64,000 nt of DNA from Chryseobacterium limigenitum (GTDB lineage: Bacteria; Bacteroidota; Bacteroidia; Flavobacteriales; Weeksellaceae), in assembly GCF_900114875.1 (NCBI RefSeq), contig NZ_FPKW01000005.1, forward strand, positions 1 through 64,000, written 5' to 3'. Below are positions 9,814 through 19,448 of this stretch, in pieces. Under the pieces are notes generated by a model. The model saw nothing but the letters and a program-made list of their open reading frames with translations. It searched no databases and was not told where the DNA came from. The number at the start of each line of letters is the position of its first letter. The stretch's first letter is position 1. The translations under genes and the position numbers were made by a program.

Positions 9814-9843
9814 AAACACGTCTCAAATCTTTGGGGCGTGTTT
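9814..9843 (+). terminator. lon terminator
   Basis: AAACACGTCTC (9814-9824) pairs with GGGGCGTGTTT (9833-9843), using two G-T pairs, followed by T-rich sequence, 28 bp after the lon stop. Confidence 0.65.
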
Positions 9844-9940
9844 TATTTTCGCCATTTTTAAATAGAATTTTAGTTAATTTAATGAAAAAAAGCCATCAAG
9901 TCAGAGGGTTTTAGTATTTTTATACTATAGATTTTGATTT

Positions 9941-11053
9941 ATGAATTTTCTCAAACTTCCTTTCCTTGTCAAACTCACTTTGGTTGTGATTTCAATTATT
10001 GGACTGGGCTATCTTTTGGTGCTGGGGCAGAGTATTTTGGCTCCTTTCTTTTTGGCATTTTTGATGGCGATGTTGTTTTTGCCGATCGCCACTTTTATGG
10101 AAAGGAGATTAAGATTTCCAAGAACGGTATCCACAATGGCTTCCGTTTTAATCATGCTAACCATTTTAACAGGACTTATCTACTTCTTTGGATCTCAGTT
10201 ATCAAGCTTCAGCAAAGATCTTCCGCATTTGAGGATGCAGTTCAATACTGTTTTTAACAATTTACAACATTGGGTATCAGATACTTTTCATGTTAAGATT
10301 GATGAACAGTTAGATTATCTTAATCAAGGTTTAAGTAAGCTTTTATCTTCATCAGGTGTTATCTTAGGATTTACTTTCGGAATATTTTCAACCGGTCTTG
10401 GCTTTATTGTGTTTTTTATTCTTTTCTTCATTTTTATATTAAATTATAGAAGAATTTTAAATAGTTTCATCGTTACAGTTTTTAATGAAAAACATAAAGC
10501 CAGTGTACAGGAAGTAGTGAACGAAGTACGAGTAATGACAAAGAAATACATCATCGGTCTTTGTCTGCAGGTGTTTATTGTATCCATCCTTACTTCTGTT
10601 GTTCTTTCTATTTTAGGCGTAAAATATGCCATTCTTCTTGGAGTTTTAACCGGATTATTAAATGTAATTCCATATTTGGGAATATGTATTTCGCTGTTGA
10701 TTTCTTGTTTCATTGCCTTTGCAACCGCTACCCCATCCACCTGCATCTACGTAATGATCGGTTATATTGCCGTTCACATTGTTGACGGAAATATTATTTT
10801 GCCATTTGTAGTAGGCTCAAAAGTGAAGATCAATGCCTTATTTTCTTTTGTAGGAATTCTTTTGGGAGAACATCTTTGGGGAATTGCGGGAATGTTTCTT
10901 TGTATTCCGGCCATTGCCATTATTAAGATTATTTTTGAAAGAGTGGAAGGCTTAAAACCTTGGGGAAAATTATTAGGCGAAGAAGAAAAGCCTAATAAAA
11001 AGAAGAAGAGTTATAAAATATCGAAGAATATTACGTTAAAAGAGATGGATTGA
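9941..11053 (+). CDS. AI-2E family transporter (PF01594-type membrane protein)
   Basis: The 370-aa protein has seven to eight predicted membrane helices, with the long central soluble segment and conserved C-terminal LGVLTGLLNVIPYLG and IVDGNIILPFVVGSKVKINAL motifs of the AI-2E transporter superfamily. Members include the proposed autoinducer exporter TqsA and sodium/proton antiporters, so the substrate cannot be assigned. The C-terminus is Lys-rich and cytoplasmic. A strong palindromic terminator follows. Confidence 0.85.
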   Translation: MNFLKLPFLVKLTLVVISIIGLGYLLVLGQSILAPFFLAFLMAMLFLPIATFMERRLRFPRTVSTMASVLIMLTILTGLIYFFGSQLSSFSKDLPHLRMQFNTVFNNLQHWVSDTFHVKIDEQLDYLNQGLSKLLSSSGVILGFTFGIFSTGLGFIVFFILFFIFILNYRRILNSFIVTVFNEKHKASVQEVVNEVRVMTKKYIIGLCLQVFIVSILTSVVLSILGVKYAILLGVLTGLLNVIPYLGICISLLISCFIAFATATPSTCIYVMIGYIAVHIVDGNIILPFVVGSKVKINALFSFVGILLGEHLWGIAGMFLCIPAIAIIKIIFERVEGLKPWGKLLGEEEKPNKKKKSYKISKNITLKEMD

Positions 11054-11088
11054 GTTATGAGTAATCTCCAAATAATATAAAAATTAAA

Positions 11089-11103
11089 CCCTCAAATTGA
11101 GGG
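11089..11103. terminator. Bidirectional terminator between convergent genes
   Basis: CCCTCAA and TTGAGGG flank a single A in a perfect palindrome, with T-rich sequence on both sides. It serves the AI-2E gene (+) and the small peptide gene (-). Confidence 0.65.
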
Positions 11104-11115
11104 CTTTTATATTTT

Positions 11116-11358
11116 TTATCCTAGAGGACAAAGAGGCTGTCTTCCATCTGAACAATATTGATCACAAAGAATATAAGAACCATCATTTGGGCAATATCCA
11201 TATACAGGGCCATCAGGACCACCTCCAGAACCGCCTAAACATTCATGACCAGCTGGAATTTTACAAGGACATCCCACAGGCCCAATGTCACATTTTTCAA
11301 TACCTCCATTAATACCTTTTAAATCTCCACGATTTAGTTTTTTAAGATTTTTCAACAT
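11116..11358 (-). CDS. Double-glycine-leader, Cys-rich small peptide (bacteriocin-like)
   Basis: This 80-aa precursor begins with LKKLNRGDLKGINGG, the leader style of Chryseobacterium bacteriocin-like peptides: Leu/Lys-rich helix, then a GG cleavage site near residues 18-19. The mature part would be about 61 aa with eight Cys (CDIGPVGCPCKIP... HECLGG... YGYCPND... LCDQYCSDG... LCPLG) and many Gly and Pro. Such peptides are normally exported by peptidase-containing ABC transporters; none is encoded in this window. A good promoter lies directly upstream. Function is unknown: toxin, signal and structural peptide are all possible. Confidence 0.7.
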   Translation of the reverse strand: MLKNLKKLNRGDLKGINGGIEKCDIGPVGCPCKIPAGHECLGGSGGGPDGPVYGYCPNDGSYILCDQYCSDGRQPLCPLG

Positions 11359-11389
11359 AATAATACTTGTTTAATTATAATTTGTAAAA

Positions 11390-11417
11390 CAAATATATAA
11401 AATTCAACAACATCCAA
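11390..11417 (-). promoter_or_regulatory. Bacteroidota promoter of the double-glycine peptide gene
   Basis: The minus strand has TTG (11417-11415), a 17-bp spacer and TATATTTG (11397-11390), matching the -33/-7 consensus. The -7 box is 32 bp before the start codon. Confidence 0.55.
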
Positions 11418-11513
11418 GGAATATATTTTATTAAAAAGAGAATTTTATGGAATCTATTTCAAATTACTTAATAAATAAGAATTTTATTTACTTTTGATAA
11501 AAATTTATTAATC

Positions 11514-11891
11514 ATGAAAATCGTTAAATTTATTCTATGTCTGCTTTTCGGACTTATGTTTATTAATGCCGGTCTCGATAAGTTTTTACACTACATGCCA
11601 ATGCCAGCTCTTACAGCTGATCAAACAAAACTTTTCGCGGCTTTCGGAGAAATCGGATGGCTGATGCCTTTAGTCGGTGCTGTAGAAGTTATTGGAGGCC
11701 TATTATTTATCTTTCCAAAAACTAGAGCTTTAGGTGCAATCGTAATTTTACCTGTAATGGTCGGAATAGTTTTACACAACGTTTGCAGAGCACCTTCTTC
11801 AATGGGAATCGGAATTTCTGCCGTTTTGTTTTTAATCAATCTTTGGATTATTATTGATAACAAAGAAAAATATAAAGCTTTAGTAAGCTGA
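11514..11891 (+). CDS. DoxX family membrane protein
   Basis: The 125-aa protein has four membrane helices and the DoxX/DoxD-like start FGLMFINAGLDKFLHYMP followed by GAVEVIGGLLFIFPKTRALGA. Bacterial DoxX-like proteins are small inner-membrane proteins, some linked to thiosulfate or oxidative-stress metabolism, but the role of this subgroup is unknown. A TACTTTTG -7-like box lies at 11489-11496. The stop codon touches the start of a 31-bp inverted repeat shared with the convergent neighbour. Confidence 0.8.
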   Translation: MKIVKFILCLLFGLMFINAGLDKFLHYMPMPALTADQTKLFAAFGEIGWLMPLVGAVEVIGGLLFIFPKTRALGAIVILPVMVGIVLHNVCRAPSSMGIGISAVLFLINLWIIIDNKEKYKALVS

Positions 11892-11983
11892 AAATTGTGA
11901 ATGGTGAATAGTCAATTTGCTTTGCTTGTCAATTTTAAAAATTCACTTGCGGAGCAAATTGACTATTCACCATTCACAATTTT
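11891..11983. repeat. Perfect 31-bp inverted repeat between convergent stop codons
   Basis: Positions 11891-11921 and 11953-11983 are exact reverse complements (31 bp) around a 31-base loop. The arms contain GTGAATGGTGAATAGTC. The element fills exactly the space between the DoxX stop (11889-11891) and the acyl-CoA dehydrogenase stop (11982-11984), so it probably acts as a bidirectional terminator. A related, less perfect copy is at 24522-24630. Confidence 0.85.
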
Positions 11984-13340
11984 ATACAAATGCACTAAAT
12001 CCAGTGATCGATCTTCCGACAATCAGTGAATTGATCTCTTTTGTTCCTTCATAAGAATAAATTGCTTCTGCGTCAGCAACAAATCTCGCGACATCATATT
12101 CAAGCAAAATCCCGTTTCCTCCCAGAACTTCTCTCGCTCTGGAAACTATATCTCTTGTTCTCAGCGTACAGAAAACTTTCGCTAAAGAAGCGTGTTCATC
12201 CTTTAAAATACCTTCATCCTGCATTTCAGACAATCTGAAAACCATCGTTTGCATTGCGGTAAGATTGGATAACATTTCAACCAAATGCCCCTGAATCATT
12301 TGAAAAGAAGCAATCGGCTTTCCGAATTGTTCTCTCGTTCTCGTATAAGCCAAAGCGCTCTCGTAAGCTCCTCTTGCACAACCTGTTGCCATCCAGGCAA
12401 CTCCCGCTCTTGTCATTCTTAATACTTTTCCTGTATCTTTAAATGAATTGGCATTTTGCAGCCTGTTTTCTTCGGTAACTAAACAATTTGTCAATGTAAT
12501 TAATCCGTTTTGAACAATTCTCAACGCCATTTTTCCTTTAATTTTCTCAACTGCATAACCAGGATTATCTTTTTCAACAATAAAACCTTTTACTTCACCA
12601 TCGTCTAAATCTCTTGCCCAAATAATAATTAAATCAGCAAATGTTGCGTTCCCTATCCATTTTTTCTGGCCGTTCAGAATCCAGCCTTCAGGAGTTTTTT
12701 TGCAGGTTACTGTTAATCCGCCAGCCGCTCCGGAACCAACTTCAGGTTCTGTTAGCCCAAATGCTCCGATCTTTTCAAATTTTTGCATTTGAGGAAGCCA
12801 TTTTTGTTTTTGCTCCTCAGACCCACAAATATAAATGGATCCCATCGCCAAACCGGACTGAACGCCAAAAAATGTAGCAATAGAAGCATCAATTCTCGCC
12901 ATTTCCATGGCAATAACTCCTTCCATCAAAAATGGCATTCCGGGACAGCCGTAACCTTCGTAAGTCACTCCGCAAATATTCAACTTTTGAAATTTTGGAA
13001 TTAATTCGTGTGGAAATTCATCTCTCAGCCAATAATGATTTACCAAAGGTTTCACTTCTTTTTCCATGAAAGCTCTTACTTTAAGTTGAATTTCTCTTTG
13101 CTCAGGCGTCAAAGTGTGATAAATATCGTAGAAATCTCCGTCAATCGGCGGAAGTTCTTTCTTTTTCTTGTTGGGATCGAGCATTTTCATCAATCCTCCC
13201 AATTGTTTATCGTCTAATGTAGAAAAGTTCTGCATCAGTTTGGGGAGATCAACCTTTTGAGAAATTACACTTAGCTGATCAAAATCAATTGATCTGAATA
13301 ATTCTATCGCGTTTCTGATTTTGGAAAAAGTATTAGACAT
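11982..13340 (-). CDS. Acyl-CoA dehydrogenase, glutaryl-CoA-dehydrogenase-like
   Basis: The 452-aa flavoenzyme carries acyl-CoA dehydrogenase signatures: GAFGLTEPEVGSGAAG (FAD/substrate loop), WILNGQKKWIGNATFAD, and a C-terminal SYEGTKEINSLIVGRSITG whose Glu (about residue 431) is the catalytic base in this family. The YEGT...GR..TG ending is most like glutaryl-CoA dehydrogenases, which oxidise and decarboxylate glutaryl-CoA in lysine and tryptophan breakdown. The N-terminal 60 residues are longer than in classical enzymes. The exact acyl substrate is uncertain. The gene appears monocistronic. Confidence 0.85.
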   Translation of the reverse strand: MSNTFSKIRNAIELFRSIDFDQLSVISQKVDLPKLMQNFSTLDDKQLGGLMKMLDPNKKKKELPPIDGDFYDIYHTLTPEQREIQLKVRAFMEKEVKPLVNHYWLRDEFPHELIPKFQKLNICGVTYEGYGCPGMPFLMEGVIAMEMARIDASIATFFGVQSGLAMGSIYICGSEEQKQKWLPQMQKFEKIGAFGLTEPEVGSGAAGGLTVTCKKTPEGWILNGQKKWIGNATFADLIIIWARDLDDGEVKGFIVEKDNPGYAVEKIKGKMALRIVQNGLITLTNCLVTEENRLQNANSFKDTGKVLRMTRAGVAWMATGCARGAYESALAYTRTREQFGKPIASFQMIQGHLVEMLSNLTAMQTMVFRLSEMQDEGILKDEHASLAKVFCTLRTRDIVSRAREVLGGNGILLEYDVARFVADAEAIYSYEGTKEINSLIVGRSITGFSAFV

Positions 13341-13546
13341 AGTTATCGTATGATTTTGGTTTGTAAAAAATATGCAAAAATCAATCCGAAAAATAAATCA
13401 CTCAGCTATATTTATTTTACAAAATATTGATTTCCAATCTATTAAATCAACTTTTTGCTTTACAAATTTTTTACTCGCAATTTTCAAACATTACAAATGA
13501 CTCAGTCTCAACTTTGGGATAAGCAAAAACATTAAAACATCTACTT

Positions 13547-14449
13547 ATGAAAACTACTTACATCAAATTATCATTAGCAACAGTTCTTTTATTAGGAATT
13601 CATTCATGTAAAAAAGGAGAAGCTACAGCCAATAAATATGAGCTTGAAGCTACAGCAGATTCTGCAGCAGCCGTAGTTTCAGACAGTGTTTCGTCTGCTG
13701 CAACCATGAAAGTGAAAGACAAGCAATTCATCAAAACTGCAGAAGTAAATATGGAAGTGAAAGACGTATATGAAGCAACAATTTCCATTGAAAAATCTAT
13801 TCAGGAGCTTGGCGGATTTGTCACAAAAAGTAATTTACAGAGTAATGTAGTTTCGGAAGACACTTACAATACTTCAAGCAATGACGCGATGTTGGTTAAA
13901 AAATTTCAGACTGAAAATACGATGCAGGTTCGTGTTCCGACTGATAAATTGGGTGAACTTTTAACTTTAATTAATGATAAAAAATTATTCTTAAACTCAA
14001 GAATTATCAATGCAGAAGATGTAACTGCCGGAATTAAATACGCTGAACTGGAAGGAAAAAGAATAAAAAAAAGCAGTGAAAATATTTCTCAATTAAAAGC
14101 CAATAAAGACAAAGTGAAATTAGACGACGATAATATGTCTGAAAATAATCAACAGCAATTGGCAAATATGAACGTTGCAGATAATTTGAAATACAGCACC
14201 GTTGACATTTACATTAAAGAACCCAAACTTAGAATTGCCGAAATCGCCGTTACCAACACGAAAAACATTGACAATAAATATAAATTCAATTTCATTTATG
14301 ATGCGAAAAATGCTTTTGTGGAAGGTTTTTATTTAATTCAGAGAATTGTGGTGGGATTAATTACGATTTGGCCCATTTTATTGATCACAACAGCGATTAT
14401 TTATTTGTTGAGAAAAAGAAAATATTTTAAAAAGCCTGATCAGATTTAA
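13547..14449 (+). CDS. DUF4349 domain lipoprotein
   Basis: The 300-aa protein has a lipoprotein signal peptide ending GIHSC (Cys21), a DUF4349 region (KFIKTAEVNMEVKDVYEA ... VRVPTDKLGELL ... ISQLKANK, about 70-230) with a coiled-coil segment, and one C-terminal membrane helix (about 265-290) followed by a basic tail. DUF4349 proteins are envelope proteins of unknown function. A terminator follows 50 bp downstream. Confidence 0.82.
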   Translation: MKTTYIKLSLATVLLLGIHSCKKGEATANKYELEATADSAAAVVSDSVSSAATMKVKDKQFIKTAEVNMEVKDVYEATISIEKSIQELGGFVTKSNLQSNVVSEDTYNTSSNDAMLVKKFQTENTMQVRVPTDKLGELLTLINDKKLFLNSRIINAEDVTAGIKYAELEGKRIKKSSENISQLKANKDKVKLDDDNMSENNQQQLANMNVADNLKYSTVDIYIKEPKLRIAEIAVTNTKNIDNKYKFNFIYDAKNAFVEGFYLIQRIVVGLITIWPILLITTAIIYLLRKRKYFKKPDQI

Positions 14450-14501
14450 TTGAAACTATCCTAACCGTCTTGGTTATCAACATAATTTTAGATTTTATTG
14501 G

Positions 14502-14522
14502 CCTCCGTATTTACTGCGGAGG
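14502..14522 (+). terminator. Terminator after the DUF4349 gene
   Basis: CCTCCG (14502-14507) pairs with CGGAGG (14517-14522) and is followed by TTTTAGTTTTTTT. Confidence 0.7.
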
Positions 14523-14688
14523 TTTTAGTTTTTTTGAAATTTAAATATTTCTTATCAATCACAAACATTCACCCCATTCATTTTTTCCTTAAATTTGCAA
14601 ATTAGAAATTTAACTGCAACATTTTTTTAGAAATTTTTATTCAAAAAATTAATTTCTGGAATTAATAATCTAAATCCCTAAGAAATAT

Positions 14689-16329
14689 ATGTTATCAAAA
14701 ATAAATCCTACACAAACAAACAGCTGGAAAGCTCTCGATGAACACTTTGCAGGAAATGATTTCGAATTAAGAAGCCTTTTCCAATACAATCCGAGCCGTT
14801 TTGAAGAGTTTTCATTAAAAAGGGAAAATTTTCTTTTTGATTACTCTAAAAACTTAATTGATTCAAGAACGAAAGAACTTTTATTAAATTTAGCGGAAGA
14901 ATGTCAGTTGAAAGATGCCATTTCTAAGATGTTTTCGGGAGATAAGATCAACGAAACGGAAGGAAGAGCAGTTCTGCATACAGCTTTGAGGGATTTTTCT
15001 GATAAAGAAATTTTGGTTGACGGTGAAAATATCAAACCACAGATCAAAAGAGTTTTAGACCATATGAAATCTTTCTCTGAAAGCATTATTTCAGGATCAC
15101 ATAAAGGTTTTAGCGGAAAAGAAATCACTGATGTTGTGAACATCGGAATCGGTGGTTCAGATTTAGGACCGGTAATGGTCGTTTCAGCGTTAAAACATTT
15201 TAAAACAAGATTAGACGTTCACTTCGTTTCAAACGTAGACGGAAATCATATTGCAGAAGTTGTAAAGAACTTAAATCCTGAAACAACTTTATTTATCATT
15301 GCTTCTAAAACCTTCACGACTCAGGAGACAATGACCAATGCCAATTCAGCAAAAGATTGGTTCTTGAAAGCTGGAAAACAGGAAGATGTGGCAAAACACT
15401 TTGTAGCTTTATCAACTAACGTTCAGGCAGTTAAAGACTTCGGAATTGCAGAAGAAAACATCTTCGAATTCTGGGATTGGGTTGGAGGAAGATATTCACT
15501 CTGGAGCGCGATCGGCTTAAGTATCGTTCTTTCAGTTGGATATGAAAACTTCGAACAATTATTAACAGGAGCTTTTGATACAGATCAACATTTCCAGACA
15601 GAAGATTTCTCTGAAAACATTCCTGTTTTAATGGGATTAACGGGAATTTGGTATCGTAATTTCTATGCGGCGACAACGTATGCAATTTTACCTTACTCTC
15701 AATATCTAGACAGATTTGCAGCGTATCTTCAACAAGGAGATATGGAAAGTAACGGAAAATGTGTTGACAGAAACGGTGAATTTGTAGAATATGAAACAGG
15801 GCCAATTATTTGGGGAGAGCCAGGTACGAACGGACAACACGCTTTCTATCAATTGATTCACCAAGGAACAGAATTGATTCCCGCTGATTTTATTGCCTAT
15901 GCGAAAAGTCCAAACAAAGTTTCTGATCATCAGGATAAATTATTAGCTAACTTTTTCGCTCAGACTGAGGCACTTGCCTTCGGAAAAAAAGAAGAAGAAG
16001 TTGAAGAAGAACTGAAAAATGCAGGAAAATCTGATGAAGAAATTGATTTCTTGCTAAATTATAAAGTCTTCCAAGGAAACACGCCTACTAACTCAATTAT
16101 TTTCAATGAATTAACTCCATTTTCATTAGGTCAGTTGATTGCATTGTATGAGCACAAAATATTTGTTCAGGGAGTTATTTGGAATATTTTCAGTTTCGAC
16201 CAATTCGGAGTTGAATTAGGAAAAGTATTGGCAAACAAAATCTTGCCGGAACTTGAAAATAATGAAGCAATTAGCTCTCATGATAGTTCTACGAATGGAT
16301 TGATTAATTATTATAAAGGAAATAAATAA
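14689..16329 (+). CDS. pgi: Glucose-6-phosphate isomerase
   Basis: The 546-aa protein interconverts glucose-6-phosphate and fructose-6-phosphate in glycolysis and gluconeogenesis. It has the family motifs [27 protein letters not shown], the [14 protein letters not shown] active-site stretch, and [19 protein letters not shown] with the catalytic His. Length matches the long, E. coli-type enzymes. It may be transcribed separately from folD, since 100 bp lie between them. A TAAATTTG -7-like box is at 14590-14597. Confidence 0.97.
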   Translation: MLSKINPTQTNSWKALDEHFAGNDFELRSLFQYNPSRFEEFSLKRENFLFDYSKNLIDSRTKELLLNLAEECQLKDAISKMFSGDKINETEGRAVLHTALRDFSDKEILVDGENIKPQIKRVLDHMKSFSESIISGSHKGFSGKEITDVVNIGIGGSDLGPVMVVSALKHFKTRLDVHFVSNVDGNHIAEVVKNLNPETTLFIIASKTFTTQETMTNANSAKDWFLKAGKQEDVAKHFVALSTNVQAVKDFGIAEENIFEFWDWVGGRYSLWSAIGLSIVLSVGYENFEQLLTGAFDTDQHFQTEDFSENIPVLMGLTGIWYRNFYAATTYAILPYSQYLDRFAAYLQQGDMESNGKCVDRNGEFVEYETGPIIWGEPGTNGQHAFYQLIHQGTELIPADFIAYAKSPNKVSDHQDKLLANFFAQTEALAFGKKEEEVEEELKNAGKSDEEIDFLLNYKVFQGNTPTNSIIFNELTPFSLGQLIALYEHKIFVQGVIWNIFSFDQFGVELGKVLANKILPELENNEAISSHDSSTNGLINYYKGNK

Positions 16330-16429
16330 CAAGATAATTGATGAATGATTTGATGAAATAATGAAAGTAAAACTCATTTAAAGCATTCATTTTCAATATC
16401 TAAAATCTAATAAAGTAATAAAAAGTAAA

Positions 16430-17314
16430 ATGGCACAAATTCTTGACGGATTAAAAGTATCCAAAGAAATAAAAGCAGAAATCAAGGTTGAAGTTGATAA
16501 GATCATTGCAGGCAAAAGAAGAGCCCCGCATTTGGTTGCTATTCTTGTTGGAAACAACGGAGCGAGCAAGGCGTATGTAAATGCTAAGGTAAAAGACTGT
16601 GAAGAAGTTGGTTTTCAATCTAGCCTAGTTAAATTTCCAAGCACGGTTTCTGAATCTGAATTGTTGGAAAAAATCGAGGAACTTAATAAGGATAAATCTG
16701 TAGACGGATTTATCGTTCAGTTGCCTTTACCCGATCAGGTTGATCAGGAGAAAATCATTAACGCGATCGATCCAAGAAAAGATGTTGACGGTTTCCACCC
16801 TACCAATTTCGGGAAAATGGCTTTGGAAATGGATACTTTCTTGCCTGCAACACCATTCGGAATTTTAACATTATTGGAAAGATACAATATTGAAACAAAA
16901 GGTAAAGACTGTGTCATCATCGGAAGAAGTAAAATTGTAGGAAGACCAATGAGTATCTTGATGGGAAGAAAAGATTTCCCTGGAAATTCAACGGTTACAC
17001 TTACACATTCTTACACAAAAGACATTGAAGAATATACTAAAAAAGCAGACATCGTCATTACGGCTTTAGGTGATCCTCACTTCTTAAAAGGTGAAATGAT
17101 CAAAGACGGCGCAGTAATTGTTGACGTAGGTATCACAAGAGTAGACAACGATTCTCCAAAAGGATATTATTTGGCTGGTGATGTAGATTTTGACAGCTGT
17201 GCAGAAAAAGCAAGCTGGATTACACCAGTTCCGGGAGGAGTTGGACCTATGACAAGAGCGATGTTGATGAAAAACACCATCATTGCTTATAAGACTTCAG
17301 TCTATAACGACTAA
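16430..17314 (+). CDS. folD: Bifunctional methylene-THF dehydrogenase/cyclohydrolase FolD
   Basis: The 294-aa enzyme converts 5,10-methylene-tetrahydrofolate to 10-formyl-tetrahydrofolate. It shows the catalytic Tyr/Lys stretch SKAYVNAKVKDCEEVG, DGFIVQLPLP, PRKDVDGFHPTNFG, the dinucleotide-binding GRSKIVGRPMS and the C-terminal TPVPGGVGPMTRAML. Its stop is 7 bp before the queE start, so the two are likely co-transcribed. Confidence 0.96.
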   Translation: MAQILDGLKVSKEIKAEIKVEVDKIIAGKRRAPHLVAILVGNNGASKAYVNAKVKDCEEVGFQSSLVKFPSTVSESELLEKIEELNKDKSVDGFIVQLPLPDQVDQEKIINAIDPRKDVDGFHPTNFGKMALEMDTFLPATPFGILTLLERYNIETKGKDCVIIGRSKIVGRPMSILMGRKDFPGNSTVTLTHSYTKDIEEYTKKADIVITALGDPHFLKGEMIKDGAVIVDVGITRVDNDSPKGYYLAGDVDFDSCAEKASWITPVPGGVGPMTRAMLMKNTIIAYKTSVYND

Positions 17315-17321
17315 TTTTAAA

Positions 17322-17951
17322 ATGAATAAAGAAGAAGATATTTTATTAAAAGAAGGTAAAATGCTCCCTGTGATGGAGCATTTTTACACTCTTCAGGGAG
17401 AAGGAGCACACACGGGAAAAGCATCATACTTCATTAGATTGGGAGGTTGCGACGTCGGGTGTCATTGGTGTGATGTAAAAGAAAGTTGGGATCCGACTTT
17501 ACATCCATTAATGAATGCAGAAGAAATTGCAGAAACAGCTGCCAAACATTGTAAAACCATTGTTTTAACAGGCGGTGAGCCCCTAATGTGGAATCTTGAT
17601 ATTTTAACATCCAAATTGAAAGAATTGGGATGCACGATTCATATTGAAACTTCGGGAGCATATCCTATGAGCGGGCATATCGACTGGATTACGCTTTCAC
17701 CAAAGAAAACAGGGCTTCCAAAAGAGGAAATTTATGAAAAGGCAAGCGAGCTTAAGGTAATTGTTTTCAATAATAACGACCTTAAATTTGCACAAGAGCA
17801 GGCTGCAAAGGTTTCAGCAAACTGTAGATTATATCTTCAAAGCGAATGGAGCAAACGTGATGAGATGTATCCTAAAATTACGGATTTTATTTTAGAGCAT
17901 CCGGAGTGGCAGGCATCAGTTCAGACTCATAAATATCTTAATATACCATAA
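17322..17951 (+). CDS. queE: 7-carboxy-7-deazaguanine synthase QueE
   Basis: This radical SAM enzyme makes 7-carboxy-7-deazaguanine for queuosine. The motif GGCDVGCHWCD (about residues 42-52) is the CxxxCxxC cluster site, preceded by FYTLQGEGAHTGKASYFIRL and followed by VLTGGEPLMWN. I chose the ATG at 17322 (209 aa) rather than an in-frame TTG at 17283, because the longer start would lie inside folD and add 13 unrelated residues. Confidence 0.9.
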   Translation: MNKEEDILLKEGKMLPVMEHFYTLQGEGAHTGKASYFIRLGGCDVGCHWCDVKESWDPTLHPLMNAEEIAETAAKHCKTIVLTGGEPLMWNLDILTSKLKELGCTIHIETSGAYPMSGHIDWITLSPKKTGLPKEEIYEKASELKVIVFNNNDLKFAQEQAAKVSANCRLYLQSEWSKRDEMYPKITDFILEHPEWQASVQTHKYLNIP

Positions 17952-17995
17952 AAAAACGTAATTTAGCTCTTCGTATCCGTTATAAAAGCCGATAG

Positions 17996-19366
17996 ATGCA
18001 AAGAATTCGATATTCCAGATATTTAAAGTCGATAATTATCTTGCTAGACCTTTTGGTTATAGCGTCTGTTTTCGTATTCTTTTTTGTAAGTAGAAATGAA
18101 AATTTAAAGTACAATCAGGAAACCTGGTATCAAAATGTTTTTTCTCTGGCCTTATTATTTATGTTCTGGATGCTTTTAAGCGGCAGAACAAAAATTTATA
18201 ATATTCCGAGAAACTTAACGTATACCCTATTTCTCGAACGCCTTTTAATTCACTTTTTGCTGTTTATCCTTGGGGTTTTATTGATCGGAAAAGTAAGCTA
18301 TAACGTATTTTTTAATTCTGACATTTACTGGTTATCATTTTATCTTTTTTTCTTTATATTTTTTGCAAAATCTATTATTTATTTCGGTATCAAGTACTTC
18401 CGTAGTCTGGGTATTAATTATAGAAACATAATGTTTCTGAATGAAAACAGTTCTACAGAAATATTAAAAAATATATTCAGTGAAAGAAAAGATTATGGTT
18501 ACAAAATTTTTGAATACAATAAATCTGAAATCAATTCTTCTGAATTGATAGAATTTTGGAAAAATAATGGAATACATACTTTATTTTTTCCATCAGAAAA
18601 CTCGTTTGATGAAAAAACAGAAGATGAAATTTTCCGACTGGCAGAAGCTAATAAAGTTCACATTTCATTGGTTCCGAGTATCACACAAAGTGATTTTTTC
18701 CTTTATGATCTGGCGTATATTCAGACTCAGCCCGTTTTAAATCAGGCTAGATATCCTTTAGATTATTATTCAAATCATTTACTGAAAAGAATTTTTGACA
18801 TTACCTTTTCATTCTTTATATTAATTTTTGTTTGTTCATGGTTGTTTCCAATCATTGCAATACTAATAAAAAGTACTTCTAAAGGTCCGGTCTTATTTTT
18901 GCAGAAACGATACGGTTTTCATGAAGAGGTTTTTAATTGTATTAAATTCCGAACCATGATTGTCAATGAAGAATCTTCCACCAAAACAACTGAGGAAAAT
19001 GATTCGAGAATTACCAAAATCGGTAAATTTTTAAGGAAAACAAGTCTTGACGAAATGCCACAATTCATTAATGTATTGAAAGGTGAAATGTCAATTGTCG
19101 GGCCAAGACCCCATATGTTAGCCGTTGATAATTATTATAAACCGAAGATCGGAAGATACAGTTTAAGAAGCATGGTAAGCCCCGGAATTACGGGTCTTGC
19201 ACAGGTAAACGGGCTACGCGGAGATTCGGGCGATAAAGAAGTGGAAATGAATAAACGTATTCTGGCAGACGCCTTTTACGTTAGAAACTGGAGTTTTGTC
19301 TTGGATATGGTCATCATTTTGAAAACCGTATTACTGGTGATCACAGGGGATAAAAATGCAAAATAA
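17996..19366 (+). CDS. Polyprenyl-phosphate sugar phosphotransferase (WcaJ/WbaP-like)
   Basis: The 456-aa protein has four N-terminal membrane helices (about 12-135), a central nucleotide-binding-like region, a further hydrophobic helix near residue 270, and a C-terminal bacterial sugar transferase domain (LLKRIFDITFS ... LFLQKRYG ... KFRTMI ... TSLDEMPQFINVLKGEMSIVGPRP). It would transfer a sugar phosphate to undecaprenyl phosphate to start exopolysaccharide or O-antigen assembly. No other glycan genes lie nearby, so it is an orphan initiating enzyme here. The sugar is unknown. Confidence 0.88.
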   Translation: MQRIRYSRYLKSIIILLDLLVIASVFVFFFVSRNENLKYNQETWYQNVFSLALLFMFWMLLSGRTKIYNIPRNLTYTLFLERLLIHFLLFILGVLLIGKVSYNVFFNSDIYWLSFYLFFFIFFAKSIIYFGIKYFRSLGINYRNIMFLNENSSTEILKNIFSERKDYGYKIFEYNKSEINSSELIEFWKNNGIHTLFFPSENSFDEKTEDEIFRLAEANKVHISLVPSITQSDFFLYDLAYIQTQPVLNQARYPLDYYSNHLLKRIFDITFSFFILIFVCSWLFPIIAILIKSTSKGPVLFLQKRYGFHEEVFNCIKFRTMIVNEESSTKTTEENDSRITKIGKFLRKTSLDEMPQFINVLKGEMSIVGPRPHMLAVDNYYKPKIGRYSLRSMVSPGITGLAQVNGLRGDSGDKEVEMNKRILADAFYVRNWSFVLDMVIILKTVLLVITGDKNAK

Positions 19367-19448
19367 AGTAAGGCTGAGAATAAGATTAAAACCAAACCCT
19401 AACCTTAGCTTTAATATCAATTAAATAAAAAAAGTCTAATTTAGCAGA

